In this document: positions 46,809-57,252 of the stretch, piece by piece
Layout of the letters: each line of letters begins with the position of its first letter
Numbering within the stretch: position 1 is the first letter of the stretch
From: JACRCT01 sp036504155
GTDB taxonomy: Bacteria > Myxococcota > Myxococcia > Myxococcales > UBA5297
Assembly: GCA_036504155.1 (NCBI GenBank)
Contig: DASXVQ010000033.1
Span: forward strand, 20,309 to 84,308
Direction of reading: 5' to 3'
DNA: 64,000 nt
The notes under the pieces: generated by a model
The model's database searches: none
What the model was told of the DNA's origin: nothing
Seen by the model: only the letters and a program-made list of their open reading frames with translations
Translations under genes and position numbers: made by a program

Positions 46809-47716
46809 AGGCAGCTCGGCAGCGGCCGCAGCTGCTTGTAGCGCCCGAGCGCGGCCTCGAAGGTCGCCAGGTCCTTGGCCCACTCCCAGTCGACGGCGTC
46901 CAGGAAGGCCTTGCTGTGGCTGCGCAGGGCCTCGCCGCAGTCGCGGCCGCCGCTCGTGCGCAGGGTCTGGCCGGCCTCGACCACGCTGCGCCAGGCCGAC
47001 TCCACTCCGTCGAGCGCCGACTGGCGAATCGTCTCGTGGAGGCTCTGGTCCGCCTGCCGCAGCTTCACCACCTTGAGGATGCCGTCGACGGTCATCAGGT
47101 CGAGCATGTCGATGTCGTAGAGGACCTCGGACTCGCGGGTGGACGGGGTCGGGTAGTCCCAGCCCGGGCAGGCGCGGGCCACGAAGCGCTTGCGGAAGCT
47201 GCGCCAGTCGGTGCCCAGCGGTCCCATGTGCTCGCGGATCGCGGAGCCGACCGCCGCGGAGAACTCCTTGGACTTGCCCATCGCGTCGAGGGCGTCCGCA
47301 GCCAGCTTCGCTCCGTCCTCGCCGTGCCCGCAGAAGCGGCGCTTGTCGTCCGGCTCGCCCTTCTCCTTGGTGATGTCGTGGAGGATGACCGCGGCGCGCA
47401 CCACCGGCAGCCGCGCGCCGTGCGCCTGCGAGAACGCGGTCGCATAGCCGTACAGCCGCTCCACGTGCGCCAGGTTCGGCCCGCCGGGAAGCAGCCTCGC
47501 GCGCGCCAATTGCCACAGACCGTCGACCTCGTTGGGCGGCAGCTCGTCGCCGGGCGCGACGGGGGCGCGGGTGGCGTCCCAGACCGCGAGGCCGGCCCCG
47601 AGGAGCGCCAGGGGCAGGGTCACCCTGCGCACCCGCGGGCGCAAAGCCAGGCTGACGAGCGCGACGGCCGCCACGAACGGGAGCAGCGGCACGCGGAGCC
47701 ACTTCTTGAAGCCCAT
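46793..47716 (-). CDS. membrane-anchored HD-domain phosphohydrolase-like protein
   Basis: A 307-residue protein with two N-terminal hydrophobic segments (about 9-25 and 32-46) and an HD domain. Metal ligands are His84 (NLAHVERLYGYA), His113-Asp114 (ILHDITKEKG), His131 (FCGHGEDGAK) and an Asp in LYDIDMLDLM. HD proteins hydrolyse phosphate esters, often nucleotides; the substrate is unknown. The ATG at 47716 gives the membrane anchor. Confidence 0.75.
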   Translation of the reverse strand: MGFKKWLRVPLLPFVAAVALVSLALRPRVRRVTLPLALLGAGLAVWDATRAPVAPGDELPPNEVDGLWQLARARLLPGGPNLAHVERLYGYATAFSQAHGARLPVVRAAVILHDITKEKGEPDDKRRFCGHGEDGAKLAADALDAMGKSKEFSAAVGSAIREHMGPLGTDWRSFRKRFVARACPGWDYPTPSTRESEVLYDIDMLDLMTVDGILKVVKLRQADQSLHETIRQSALDGVESAWRSVVEAGQTLRTSGGRDCGEALRSHSKAFLDAVDWEWAKDLATFEAALGRYKQLRPLPSCLAPSP

Positions 47717-47799
47717 CGGCCGCCCTCCAGAGGTTCGCAGCTCGCTCGATGGTAGGAAGCGGCGCGCGAGAAGGTCAACGCGCCCGAAGCGATCGCCGC

Positions 47800-49032
47800 C
47801 TACCCGCGCCGCCACGCGCAGGCGAAGAACCCGTCGGTGCCGTGCAGGTGAGGCCAGAGCCGCAGCGGTCCGTCGCCCGAGAGCGGCTCCGGCCGCCAGC
47901 CCCCGTGCTCGCGCGCGAAGCTGTCCGCGACCCCGTCGTTCTCCTCCGGCGTGAGCGTGCAGGTCGCGTAGACGAGCAGGCCGCCGGCTCGCACGCAGCC
48001 CGCGGCGCGCCGCAGGATCTCCAGCTGCGTCCTGGAGAATTCGGCGATGGCCTCCGGGCGCAGCCGCCAGCGCAGGTCGGGGCTGCGGCGAATCGAGCCC
48101 AGCGAGGAGCACGGAGCGTCGACGAGCACCCGGTCGGCGAGGCCGACGTCGGGCAGGGGCCGGTCGGGGTCGGTGCGCCGGGTGCGCAGGATGGTAGCGC
48201 CGGCGCGGTGAGCGCGGGCCGCGAGGTTGATGAGCTTGCCGGGGTCGATGTCGAGCGCGAGGATCTCCCCCTGGTCGCGCATCGCCGCCGCCAGCGCGAG
48301 GGACTTGCCGCCGGCCCCGGCACAGAAGTCGATGCAGCGCTCGCCGGGGCGCGCGTCCACCGCCAGGGCGACGGCCTGGCTGCCCTCGTCCTGGACCTCG
48401 AAGAGCCCGCGGCGCCAGGCCTGCGAGCCGAAGAGGTTGGCGCGGCCCTCGAGCTGGACGCCGAGCGGAGAGAGCGCGGTGGCGTGGGCCGGGATGCCCT
48501 CTTCGGCGAGGGCGCGCAGCAGGCCGTCGCGGTCGGTCTTCAGCGCGTTGGTGCGCAGCACGACGGGCCCGGGCCGGTTGATCGCCGAGGCGAGCGCGGC
48601 GGCGGGCCCGGCTCCCAGCTCGCGGTGCCAGCGCTCGGCGAGCCAGCGGGGCAGGGAGTGCTCGCGGGCGAGCCGGTCGACCGGGTCCGAGGGCCAGACC
48701 GCAGGGGAGGCCAGCGCTTCGAGGCGCTCGCGCGCGAGCCCCGAGGCGGCCGCGGCGGCCGGCAGGTCGGCGCCCTCCTCGAGCGCGACGTAGGCGGCGA
48801 TGCGGAAGGCGAACGGGTCGGCTTCGCGCCAGCCGGAGCAGGCCGCGTCGAGCCGCCAGTCCAGCCGCCCTCTCAGGCAGGCGATGCCCAGCACGCGCCG
48901 GGCGACGGCGGCGCGGTCGGCGCTGGAGAGATCCCGGTGCCGCCGCAGCGTCCGGTCGAGGACCCGGTCGGCTTCGCGGCCCGCGTCGAAGACGGCCGAG
49001 AGCGCCTCGCAGACGATCTCGCGAGGGGTCAG
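47800..49032 (-). CDS. RsmB-like 16S rRNA (cytosine-C5) methyltransferase
   Basis: A 410-residue protein of the RsmB/NOL1-NOP2 family: an N-terminal NusB-like helical domain (about 1-130), then an SAM-dependent methyltransferase. Motif I is DFCAGAGGKSLALAA, motif IV is DAPCSSLGSIRRSPD and motif VI is YATCTLTPEEN, which contains the catalytic Cys. It would methylate C967 of 16S rRNA. No ATG, GTG or TTG fits the N-terminus. The best start is CTG at 49032, which overlaps the upstream stop as CTGA. Confidence 0.82.
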   Translation of the reverse strand: MTPREIVCEALSAVFDAGREADRVLDRTLRRHRDLSSADRAAVARRVLGIACLRGRLDWRLDAACSGWREADPFAFRIAAYVALEEGADLPAAAAASGLARERLEALASPAVWPSDPVDRLAREHSLPRWLAERWHRELGAGPAAALASAINRPGPVVLRTNALKTDRDGLLRALAEEGIPAHATALSPLGVQLEGRANLFGSQAWRRGLFEVQDEGSQAVALAVDARPGERCIDFCAGAGGKSLALAAAMRDQGEILALDIDPGKLINLAARAHRAGATILRTRRTDPDRPLPDVGLADRVLVDAPCSSLGSIRRSPDLRWRLRPEAIAEFSRTQLEILRRAAGCVRAGGLLVYATCTLTPEENDGVADSFAREHGGWRPEPLSGDGPLRLWPHLHGTDGFFACAWRRG

Positions 49033-50138
49033 GACGGAGCCCCGGCGGCGGGGAAGAAGCGGCCGAGCGCCGTGCGGCCCAGGCGCTGGACCCGGGAGAC
49101 GACCGAGAAGGCGGCCACCACGACCACGGCGCAGGCCGCGAAGAGCAGCGGGCCGGTCAGGTAGGTCGGGCCGACGCCCAGGGTGGGGCCGAAGCGCTGG
49201 ACGAGCCCGTCCGTCCCCGGCCAGCCGTAGAGCGCGACCAGGTGGACGACGTAGATGCTCAGCGCGTGGGAGGCCACCGCCTTCAGCCAGGGCCGGGACT
49301 GCAGCCCGCCCAGCACCAGGGCGAAGGCGCCGAAGGTGCACCAGGCCATCCCGGCGCGCGCGAGGAAGACCTCGGGGTCGGAGACCCAGACCGCGAGGTC
49401 GTCGACGTCCACCGGCGAGAAGGTCTGCCAGAGGATGCCGGTCGCCAGCAGGAGCGCCCCGGCCGAGCCCACGAACAGCGCCAGGCTCTTGGTGGAGGAC
49501 AGCCACGGCACGTCGAGGTGCAGCCGGGCCAGGACCGTGCCGAGGAGGAAGTGCGCCATCCACGGGATGGCCGGGAAGAGCGAGCCCTCCTGCGTGCGCA
49601 GGAACAGCCCGGCGGCCTCCGGCAGGGTCGGCGCCGAAGAGGCGAGGAAGCCTCCCACCACGGAGATCACGGCGATGGCCAGCGCGGCCGCGGTGAAGGC
49701 GCGCCGGGAGCGGGTGGCGCCGATGAGGATCAACGCCACCAGGAGCGCGATGGCGATGGCGTGCAGCACCCCGCAGCGGAAGACATAGGTCCACTCGCCG
49801 TGGGTGAACGCCGCGCCGCTCCACCGCGGGACCTGCAGGAACCAGCCGACGGCCAGCAGCGTCGCCACGCGCTGGAGCCGACTCCACAGCCGCCGGCCCG
49901 GCCGCCCGTACTCCTCCCAGGAGGGGTTGCTGGCGACCACGAAGGCGAAGCCGGAGACGAAGAAGAACAGCGGCCCGGTCATCCCGCGCAGCACCACGTG
50001 GTGCTGGTACACCCACGAGGCCTTGCCCGCCGGGGAGAGCAGGTTGTCGCAGACGTGGCCCTGCACCATCAGCGCCATCGCCAGGGTTCGGGCGGCGTCG
50101 ATGAAGCCGAGTCGCTGGCGGGCGGGGGCGTCGACCAT
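49029..50138 (-). CDS. HGSNAT/DUF1624-like membrane acyltransferase
   Basis: A 369-residue protein with about ten helices. The N-terminal RLGFIDAARTLAMALMVQGH with the conserved His, and LRGMTGPLFFFVSGFAFVVA, match the heparan-alpha-glucosaminide N-acetyltransferase / acyltransferase-3 superfamily. These move acyl groups across the membrane to sugars. The acceptor is unknown. The 3-base overlap with the RsmB-like gene suggests co-transcription. Confidence 0.75.
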   Translation of the reverse strand: MVDAPARQRLGFIDAARTLAMALMVQGHVCDNLLSPAGKASWVYQHHVVLRGMTGPLFFFVSGFAFVVASNPSWEEYGRPGRRLWSRLQRVATLLAVGWFLQVPRWSGAAFTHGEWTYVFRCGVLHAIAIALLVALILIGATRSRRAFTAAALAIAVISVVGGFLASSAPTLPEAAGLFLRTQEGSLFPAIPWMAHFLLGTVLARLHLDVPWLSSTKSLALFVGSAGALLLATGILWQTFSPVDVDDLAVWVSDPEVFLARAGMAWCTFGAFALVLGGLQSRPWLKAVASHALSIYVVHLVALYGWPGTDGLVQRFGPTLGVGPTYLTGPLLFAACAVVVVAAFSVVSRVQRLGRTALGRFFPAAGAPS

Positions 50139-50290
50139 GGGGCGCGCAGTTTAGCCCAGGCCCAGGGCGGGGCAGCAAGCTCGCAGGCTGGGCGGCCGGG
50201 TGTCCGCGTGGCCGCCCGGAGTCCCGCTCGCCGCCGGGGGCGGGACGTGTGCAACTTGAGCTTCTGAGCGTTCCTCGAGGGGGGGCCGGC

Positions 50291-51373
50291 GTGGAGCTAC
50301 CGAGCGTCGTCTGGCAGGGGCGCAGCCCCTCGGGGTGGATCAACGGCCGCGGCTGGGACCTGCGCTGGCTGGTGGGCAGCGCGCTCGTCGTGCCGCTGGT
50401 GCTGCTGGCGGTCTGGGCCGGGGCGTCCAACGACGCCGTCAACCTCGGGGTGACCGCGATCATCGGCGGGCCGCACCTGTTCTCGACCTACACCGCGACC
50501 TACCTCGACAGCCGCTTCCGCCGCTCGCACCGCCTGGTGCTCCTGCTCGCCGCCTTGGCGGTCCCCTCGTTCGTCGTCTACTGGGCCATCCACGACTACG
50601 AGATCCTCATCAGCACGTTCCTCTTCATGGCCTCGCTGCACGTCCTGCAGCAGAACGCCTACCTCTCCGACGTCTACCGCCTGCGGGTGGGCCGGCCAGA
50701 GCCGCGCTGGTCGCGGTGGGTCGACTACGGCGTGTTGATGACCAGCATCTACCCGCTCGCCGCCTACAAGCTCGTCCGCGGCGAGTTCACGCTGGGGCAC
50801 ACGCGCATCCTCATCCCGCAGTTCCTGCTCGTCCCCGCGACCTACTACGCGGTGTTCTCGGTGTTCTTCGCGCTGCTCGCGGTCTGGTTGGCGAAGACCG
50901 CCCGGGAGTGGCGGCGCGGCGAGGTCAACCGGCCCAAGACCCTGCTCATCGCGGTGACCACCTTCGTGGCCTTCGTCGTGCCCATGGCCGAGCAGGGCGG
51001 GCGGCTGGAGCTGGCGTTCCAGGGCGTCAACGCGTGGCACTCCATCCAGTACCTGGGGATCGTCTGGCTCATCCAGCAGGTGCGCAGCCAGCAAGGCCTC
51101 GTCGGCTCGCGGGCGGTCCGCTGGATGAGCGTGCCGGGCAAGCCCTGGCGCTTCTGGGGCGGCTGCTTCGCGGTGACCTCCGCGGTGCTCGTGGGCGTCG
51201 CCGGCCTCTCGCACCTCGACCCCTGGCACCTGCGCTTCCAGCAGTACTACGCGATGTTCGTGCTCAGCCCGCTGCTGGTGCACTACGTCGTCGACGGCTA
51301 CGTCTTCGCCACCGCGCTGGGCCGCCAGTCGACGCCCGACACCATGCCCTACGTGGTGCCCGCGACGGTCTAG
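50291..51373 (+). CDS. hypothetical membrane protein
   Basis: A 360-residue protein with about eight helices; I do not recognise its family. Notable segments are VTAIIGGPHLFSTYTATYLD, a HVLQQNAYLSDVYRLR loop, NAWHSIQYLGIVWLIQQVRS and a late LVHYVVDGYVFATALG. Conserved-looking His residues in membrane-proximal positions (GGPH, SLH, AWH, VHY) hint at metal or heme binding, an inference. GTG at 50291 is preached by GAGGGGGGG; an in-frame GTG at 50249 would add 14 residues. Confidence 0.6.
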   Translation: MELPSVVWQGRSPSGWINGRGWDLRWLVGSALVVPLVLLAVWAGASNDAVNLGVTAIIGGPHLFSTYTATYLDSRFRRSHRLVLLLAALAVPSFVVYWAIHDYEILISTFLFMASLHVLQQNAYLSDVYRLRVGRPEPRWSRWVDYGVLMTSIYPLAAYKLVRGEFTLGHTRILIPQFLLVPATYYAVFSVFFALLAVWLAKTAREWRRGEVNRPKTLLIAVTTFVAFVVPMAEQGGRLELAFQGVNAWHSIQYLGIVWLIQQVRSQQGLVGSRAVRWMSVPGKPWRFWGGCFAVTSAVLVGVAGLSHLDPWHLRFQQYYAMFVLSPLLVHYVVDGYVFATALGRQSTPDTMPYVVPATV

Positions 51374-51461
51374 TGCGCCGTCAGTCCTCGAGGTGGAAGC
51401 GACCGGCGGCCCGGCGTCGAGGGCCGCCTCGACGCCGGCAGCGCCGCGCCGCCCGGGGCTG

Positions 51462-51487
51462 CCCCGAGCCCGGCGAAGGGCTCGGGG
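51462..51487. terminator. strong hairpin between convergent genes
   Basis: A perfect 10-bp stem CCCCGAGCCC (51462-51471) and GGGCTCGGGG (51478-51487) with a 6-base loop. It lies between the membrane protein gene ending at 51373 and the convergent lipoprotein gene ending at 51598, so it can stop both. No T-run follows. Confidence 0.6.
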
Positions 51488-51597
51488 GCGCCAACCCGCG
51501 AGCCGCGCACCTTTGCCGGGCGGCGCCGGGCTCGCCTGCGAGGAGCGAGCTCGGCGCCGCCGCCTGCCTCCGGCGCCGACCCCAGGTCGCGACCTAC

Positions 51598-53517
51598 CTA
51601 CTGCGGCGTGACCGTGAGCCGCGGGCACATCGAGTGCGGGTAGAGGCGTGGTGGCTTCGCCGTCGCACCGATGAGCTCCCAGCCTCCGGTCGGGTCCAGG
51701 TTCATCGGGTTGGCCATCCCCAGCAGCAGGTGGTCCTCGACGACGAGCAGGGTGCGGATGCCGTAGTTGGTGTCGTGGCCCAGCCCGTCGAGCGAGTCGG
51801 CCCAGGCGCGCCCGCTGGCGTCGGCGATGTAGAGCAGGTCGGCGCCGTCCTGCGGGATGCGCTGGCCGAACCGGCGGATCAGCGCCTGGTAGATCCGGGT
51901 GTCGAAGGCCGGCTCGAAGCGCTTGGCCAGCGCCCCGGTGGCGAGGGCGCGACCGAGCTGCGCGGCGTCGAAGCTGCCGAGGAACGCCTTGCCCTGGAAG
52001 TCCTTGGCCGCCCACACGTACTGGTTGAACCAGTTGCCGAAGCCCGAGGCGCCCCACAGCGGGACCTGCCCCATGCGGTTGCGGTGCGCGTCGTCGTAGC
52101 CGATGGCGTAGCGGTGCGTCTGCGGGTCGTAAACCGGCAGGAAGGTCTCGCCGTACACCAGCCGCACCACCGGGGGCTGCGCCCCGTCCTCCGACGGCTC
52201 GAGGCGGAACAGCGACGTCGAGCGATGGGTGCCGAGCATCGTGGTGAACAGCTCGAGGGCCCCGAGCGAACCGTCCCGGTCGGCGTCCAGGTCGAGCGCG
52301 CCTTTCTGCGCCAGCATCAGCGCGGCGAGGGTGGCGACCATCGGCACGTGCATGGTGCCCCAGTACAGGTAGCCGTCGTGCGAGACCATGCCGCCGCCGC
52401 CGGTGGTGGCGGCTCCCAGGCGCAGGTCCGGGTCGTACTGCGCGACGGACCAGATCTGCTGCCAGAGGCCCGCGTCCGCGGCGGTCAGGCCCTCCGGGGG
52501 CACCGGCGGGCTGCGGAAGACCCCCGCGGGGCGCAGGTTGGTCGGGTCCGCCGAGTTGGTCACCGGCCAGGTGTCGAGGTAGATGCGGCCCTGGTGCTCG
52601 ACGAGGTAGGCGGCCTCGCTCGGGAGGCTGCCCACCACCTCGAAGGCCATCGGGTCGGCCTTGTCGCCGCGCCAGCGCAGGACGAAGCCCCCGGGCTGCG
52701 AGGCGTCGGTCACGCTGCCGACGCCCACCCCGGTGTAGAGCGCGCCCCGGACCACCACCCAGCTGCGGATGTCGGAGAACTCCGGGAAGTGCCTGGCCGC
52801 CAGCAGCGTGCCGCTCTCGCCGTCGAAGGCGAAGAGGTTGATGCCTCCGCCCAGCGCGGGCCCGCCGACGAAGGCCACGCCGCCCAGCGCCCCGGCCGAG
52901 CGCAGCCCGCCGGTCTTGACGAGCATCGCCGAGGCCGGCCCGTCGGACAGGTCCTCGAGCTGGCGCGTCAGGGCGTTGAGGCGGTAGACGCGGGGCATGC
53001 GCCAGTCGCCGGTCCCGGAGGAGGCGTCCTCGCCCTCGCAGACGTAGTAGCCGTTGAGCATCTGGAGGCCGCCCAGCTGCATCCCGGCGGGCATGAAGTT
53101 GGACAGCGCGGTGCACGGGACGTTGGCCACCGTGCCCCAGAAGATCCAGTCGTCGGAGCGGGTCAGGCCCCAGACGTACGCTTGGTTGCGCTTCTCGAGG
53201 CCTCCCTGCAGGCACTGGCCGTCGGTCAACGGCGGGTACGGCAAGCCGATGCCCTCGAAGCACTCGTCCACCGGGGCCTTGGCGAGCACCTGGTGCTGCA
53301 GCACGCTCCTCGTCCGCACCGGCACGTCGCCATCGTAGGAGAAGCGGTCTGCCGCCCAGTAGCGCACCAGCCTGGCGAAGCCCGGGTCCGCCATCAGCGG
53401 CGAGAGCGCCTTCTCGTCCTCAGCGCTGGAGGAATCCTCCAGCCCGGGGGGACCCTTCCAACAGCCCCCCAGGACGACGACTGCCGTGATCGGTACCCAC
53501 GTCAAGGCGCTGCGCAT
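51598..53517 (-). CDS. large exported lipoprotein of unknown function
   Basis: A 639-residue lipoprotein (lipobox VVVLGGCWK, Cys at about 18). The body has propeller-like beta repeats: SAMLVKTGGLRSAGALGGVA, GINLFAFDGESGTLLAARHF, GRIYLDTWPV, GYLYWGTMHVP and LLVVEDHLLLGMANP. An EF-hand-like calcium loop DLDADRDGSLG is present in the middle (about residue 410). The start at 53517 is fixed by GGAGGGGG. The 315 bases between this start and the next gene (to 53829) hold nothing I can identify. Confidence 0.65.
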   Translation of the reverse strand: MRSALTWVPITAVVVLGGCWKGPPGLEDSSSAEDEKALSPLMADPGFARLVRYWAADRFSYDGDVPVRTRSVLQHQVLAKAPVDECFEGIGLPYPPLTDGQCLQGGLEKRNQAYVWGLTRSDDWIFWGTVANVPCTALSNFMPAGMQLGGLQMLNGYYVCEGEDASSGTGDWRMPRVYRLNALTRQLEDLSDGPASAMLVKTGGLRSAGALGGVAFVGGPALGGGINLFAFDGESGTLLAARHFPEFSDIRSWVVVRGALYTGVGVGSVTDASQPGGFVLRWRGDKADPMAFEVVGSLPSEAAYLVEHQGRIYLDTWPVTNSADPTNLRPAGVFRSPPVPPEGLTAADAGLWQQIWSVAQYDPDLRLGAATTGGGGMVSHDGYLYWGTMHVPMVATLAALMLAQKGALDLDADRDGSLGALELFTTMLGTHRSTSLFRLEPSEDGAQPPVVRLVYGETFLPVYDPQTHRYAIGYDDAHRNRMGQVPLWGASGFGNWFNQYVWAAKDFQGKAFLGSFDAAQLGRALATGALAKRFEPAFDTRIYQALIRRFGQRIPQDGADLLYIADASGRAWADSLDGLGHDTNYGIRTLLVVEDHLLLGMANPMNLDPTGGWELIGATAKPPRLYPHSMCPRLTVTPQ

Positions 53518-53829
53518 CGGCTCCCCCCTCCGGTCCCTCCTCTCCGGTTGCCGGCTGGTCACCCCGATGCGCTGCGCATCAGCCGAACCCGAGCCCCCTT
53601 TCGAGCGACCTGGTCCCTCGTGACGCCACCAAGCAATCGCAGCGCCAGCGGGCCGGCGGCCATGGAAGGGAGGGGCTGGGAACCCGGCTGCCGCGCGTGG
53701 AGCGCCAAGGCGCGGCTCCTGGAAGGAGCGCGGCCGACCCGTCGGTGAAACGCGAATGGCGCAGTGGGGCTCACTGAGCCCGAGCAGGCTCCTCAGCCTC
53801 GGCGAAGCAGCCCGTCTTCGAGGGCTGCT
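53518..53829. other. intergenic region without recognised features
   Basis: About 310 bases between two leftward genes. It contains no coding region with the expected codon bias; only a G-rich ribosome-binding segment next to the lipoprotein start (53518-53535) stands out. Confidence 0.5.
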
Positions 53830-54291
53830 TCAGAAGCCCGGCAGCGCTCCGCCCATGGCCCCGCCCCCGGCGCCCTCCATGCCGGCCCCGGGTGCTGCCC
53901 GTCCCTTGATGGAGATGGGCGGGCCGTTGGTGGGGAAGAAGGTCCCGTTGGTCAGGTACCAGATCTTCTCGCTGCGGGGCTTGGAGAGGTTGGCGCTCAG
54001 CTTGCCGCCGCCCTTGGGGCCCGAGACCATGACCGCCAGCTGCAGGGTGCTCGTGCCCATGAACTGGATGTCGTAGTTCTGGACCGTCACCTCGCCCTGC
54101 TTGAACGGGGTGCCCAGCCGCTCGTGCATCTCCTGGGTGAAGGACATGGCCTGCATGGCCGAGGCGGCCGCCGACTGCGCCTCCTTCTGGGCCTTGTCGG
54201 CGCCCCAGTCGAGGCCGAGGAAGAGCACGATGGCGGTGACGACGATGCCGCTGATGACGAAGGTGGCGAGAACGGTGAGGACGGTCTTCAC
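53830..54291 (-). CDS. Coa1-like membrane protein
   Basis: A 153-residue protein with one N-terminal membrane helix (about 5-25). Its exported part has FKQGEVTVQNYDIQFMGTST, LAVMVSGPKGGGKLSANLSK and EKIWYLTNGTFFP, which resemble the cytochrome oxidase assembly factor Coa1 domain, including the Gly-Pro-Lys-Gly turn. A Gly/Ala/Met-rich tail follows. GTG at 54291 is supported by GGGAGGGG. An assembly role for the oxidases at 21-29 kb is possible but not shown. Confidence 0.6.
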   Translation of the reverse strand: MKTVLTVLATFVISGIVVTAIVLFLGLDWGADKAQKEAQSAAASAMQAMSFTQEMHERLGTPFKQGEVTVQNYDIQFMGTSTLQLAVMVSGPKGGGKLSANLSKPRSEKIWYLTNGTFFPTNGPPISIKGRAAPGAGMEGAGGGAMGGALPGF

Positions 54292-54395
54292 GGGCCCCTC
54301 CCTGGGACGGCGCAACGCATCGCCATGACTTGAACCACAACTCGGGCCTCCGCGCCAACCTCCGGGCCCGCCCTCGCTGCTATCCTCCCGACCCG

Positions 54396-55304
54396 ATGGG
54401 CGACTCCTCCGAAGGCAGCCAGGCCACCCTGAACCGGGCGCGCGCCGCGCTCGATCTGAAGCGCTACGACGACGCCGTCGCCGAGGCCGGGCGGGCCATC
54501 GCCGAGCGCCCCGCCGACGCCGCGCCGCACGGCGTGATGGCCCAGGCGCTCCTGGGGCTCTCCCGTTGGGCCGAGGCGCTGCGCGCGGCGGAGTCGGGCC
54601 TCGCGCTCGACGCCCAAGACGAGTGGCTCCATCGGCTGCGGGCCTCGGCGCTGTCGGCGCTGGGACGCAAGCAGGAGGCGCTGGCGGCGGCGGAGACCGC
54701 CGTGAAGCTCGACCCGGTCTCGCCGTGGGCCCACGCGAGCCGCGCGCGAGCCCTAGCGGCGCTGGACGACCTCTTCAAGGCCCTCGAGGAGGCCCGGGCG
54801 GCGCTGAGGCTGGCGCCGGAGGAGGGCTCGCTGCACGCCGACCTCGCCGAGCTGTACGCCCAGGGCGGCAACGCCGCGCAGGCCGCCGTCCACTACCGCG
54901 ACAGCCTGGCCCTCGACCCGCGGCAGGCCCAGGTGCTCAACAACTACGGGGTCGCGCTGGACCGCCTCGGCCGCGAGGCGGACGCCACCCTCGCCTTCAA
55001 GTCGGCGATGCTGCTCGACCCGACGATGCAGGTGGCGCTGCGCAACGTCCACTCCTCGGTCCAGGGCGAGCTGACCGGGGGCCGGCAGACGCTGGCGGGG
55101 TTCTGGGGGCGCTACGCGGCCTGGTCCCTCTTCCTCGTCTGCTGCCCGCCGGCGTGGATCCTGATGCCGGTCATCTACCTGGTGAACCTGACCCGCAGCT
55201 CGCTGGCGGCGGACAGGCGCGCGGTGCAGCTCGCGGCGACCGACCCCGAGCTGATGCGCATCTACCAGCAGCTGGAGCGGGACCGCGGCCAGGGCCGGCT
55301 CTAG
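54396..55304 (+). CDS. TPR-repeat protein with C-terminal membrane helix
   Basis: A 302-residue protein with six or so TPR units (about 10-215), for example AALDLKRYDDAVAEAGRAIA and VLNNYGVALDRLGREADATL. One hydrophobic segment near the end (SLFLVCCPPAWILMPVIYLV, about 247-267) anchors it. It has no enzymatic motif. ATG at 54396 begins MGDSSEG; an upstream in-frame ATG would add a segment unlike a TPR protein. Confidence 0.75.
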   Translation: MGDSSEGSQATLNRARAALDLKRYDDAVAEAGRAIAERPADAAPHGVMAQALLGLSRWAEALRAAESGLALDAQDEWLHRLRASALSALGRKQEALAAAETAVKLDPVSPWAHASRARALAALDDLFKALEEARAALRLAPEEGSLHADLAELYAQGGNAAQAAVHYRDSLALDPRQAQVLNNYGVALDRLGREADATLAFKSAMLLDPTMQVALRNVHSSVQGELTGGRQTLAGFWGRYAAWSLFLVCCPPAWILMPVIYLVNLTRSSLAADRRAVQLAATDPELMRIYQQLERDRGQGRL

Positions 55305-55323
55305 CTCTAAAGGAGAGGCCGCC

Positions 55324-56028
55324 TCAGTCCCTGCTGGCGTCTCTCCAGCGCGCGATCCTCGAGGCGATCGACTCCTTGAGGTTCGAGGTGGCGCTCTCGG
55401 GACCCAGCCAGATGCCCCACAGGCGCTCGTTGATGGCCTCGGCGTCGGGGAGCACCCGTTCGGTCTGGCCCAGCTCCAGGACGAACTCCGAGCCCTTGGA
55501 CCGCAGCAGCGCGACGTCCCCTTCGTGCACGCCCGAAGGGCAGGCCGCGGCGCCGATGATCCGCTCCACGTCCGCCGGTGGGATGAGCTTGCCGAGCGCG
55601 CCGCGCAGCGCCCCCTCGAGCTGGCCGCGGTTCACGCCTCGCGCGAAGCGCAGGACGATCATCTTGTCGCCGGGCGCGGAGCCGAGCGCTGCGAAGAACC
55701 GCTCGTCATGGCGCAGCGACTCCGCCAGGTCCTTGCCCCGCTCGGTGCCGTGCCAGGCGAGCGCCTCGTCGAGGACTCGGTCGGCCGCGGAGGACTCCAG
55801 GCAGAAGGCCACCGAGTACAGCTTGAAGATGAAGGCCTTGCGCGAGCCGACCCCCAGGCAGTGGAAGGCGGTGCCCCCGACGACCGGGCGCTCGACGAAG
55901 CGGGCCCCCGTCATCCCGTCGACGATGGTCTCCGGGAAGGCCAGCGCCGGGGCGCCCACGGCCGTCGCGGCGGCTGCGAGGGTCAAGGCAACGACCGCCG
56001 CTGCTCGCCGACTGGATGAGAACCCCAT
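55324..56028 (-). CDS. chalcone isomerase-like exported protein
   Basis: A 234-residue protein with a signal peptide cut after PALAF or so (about 30). The core is the bacterial chalcone isomerase-like fold: GTAFHCLGVGSRKAFIFKLY, SVAFCLESSAADRVLD, and VNRGQLEGALRGALGKLIP. Bacterial members bind fatty acids rather than flavonoids by fold analogy, so the enzyme name is only a fold label. Confidence 0.75.
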   Translation of the reverse strand: MGFSSSRRAAAVVALTLAAAATAVGAPALAFPETIVDGMTGARFVERPVVGGTAFHCLGVGSRKAFIFKLYSVAFCLESSAADRVLDEALAWHGTERGKDLAESLRHDERFFAALGSAPGDKMIVLRFARGVNRGQLEGALRGALGKLIPPADVERIIGAAACPSGVHEGDVALLRSKGSEFVLELGQTERVLPDAEAINERLWGIWLGPESATSNLKESIASRIARWRDASRD

Positions 56029-56117
56029 GCGTGTCAGACCTCCCCGTCGCCCCGAATCCAGTCGAGGAGCCTTGTCGAGGCGCGTGGAACCGCCACCCCC
56101 GCCCGGATAGTCCCGAG

Positions 56118-57185
<1,068 letters not shown>

Positions 57186-57252
57186 GGCCTCTCCTTGGAC
57201 GGGTGGAGGACCCTTGGGATGAGGCCGGCCTCTTGGCGTTGCGGCCTGCCTG

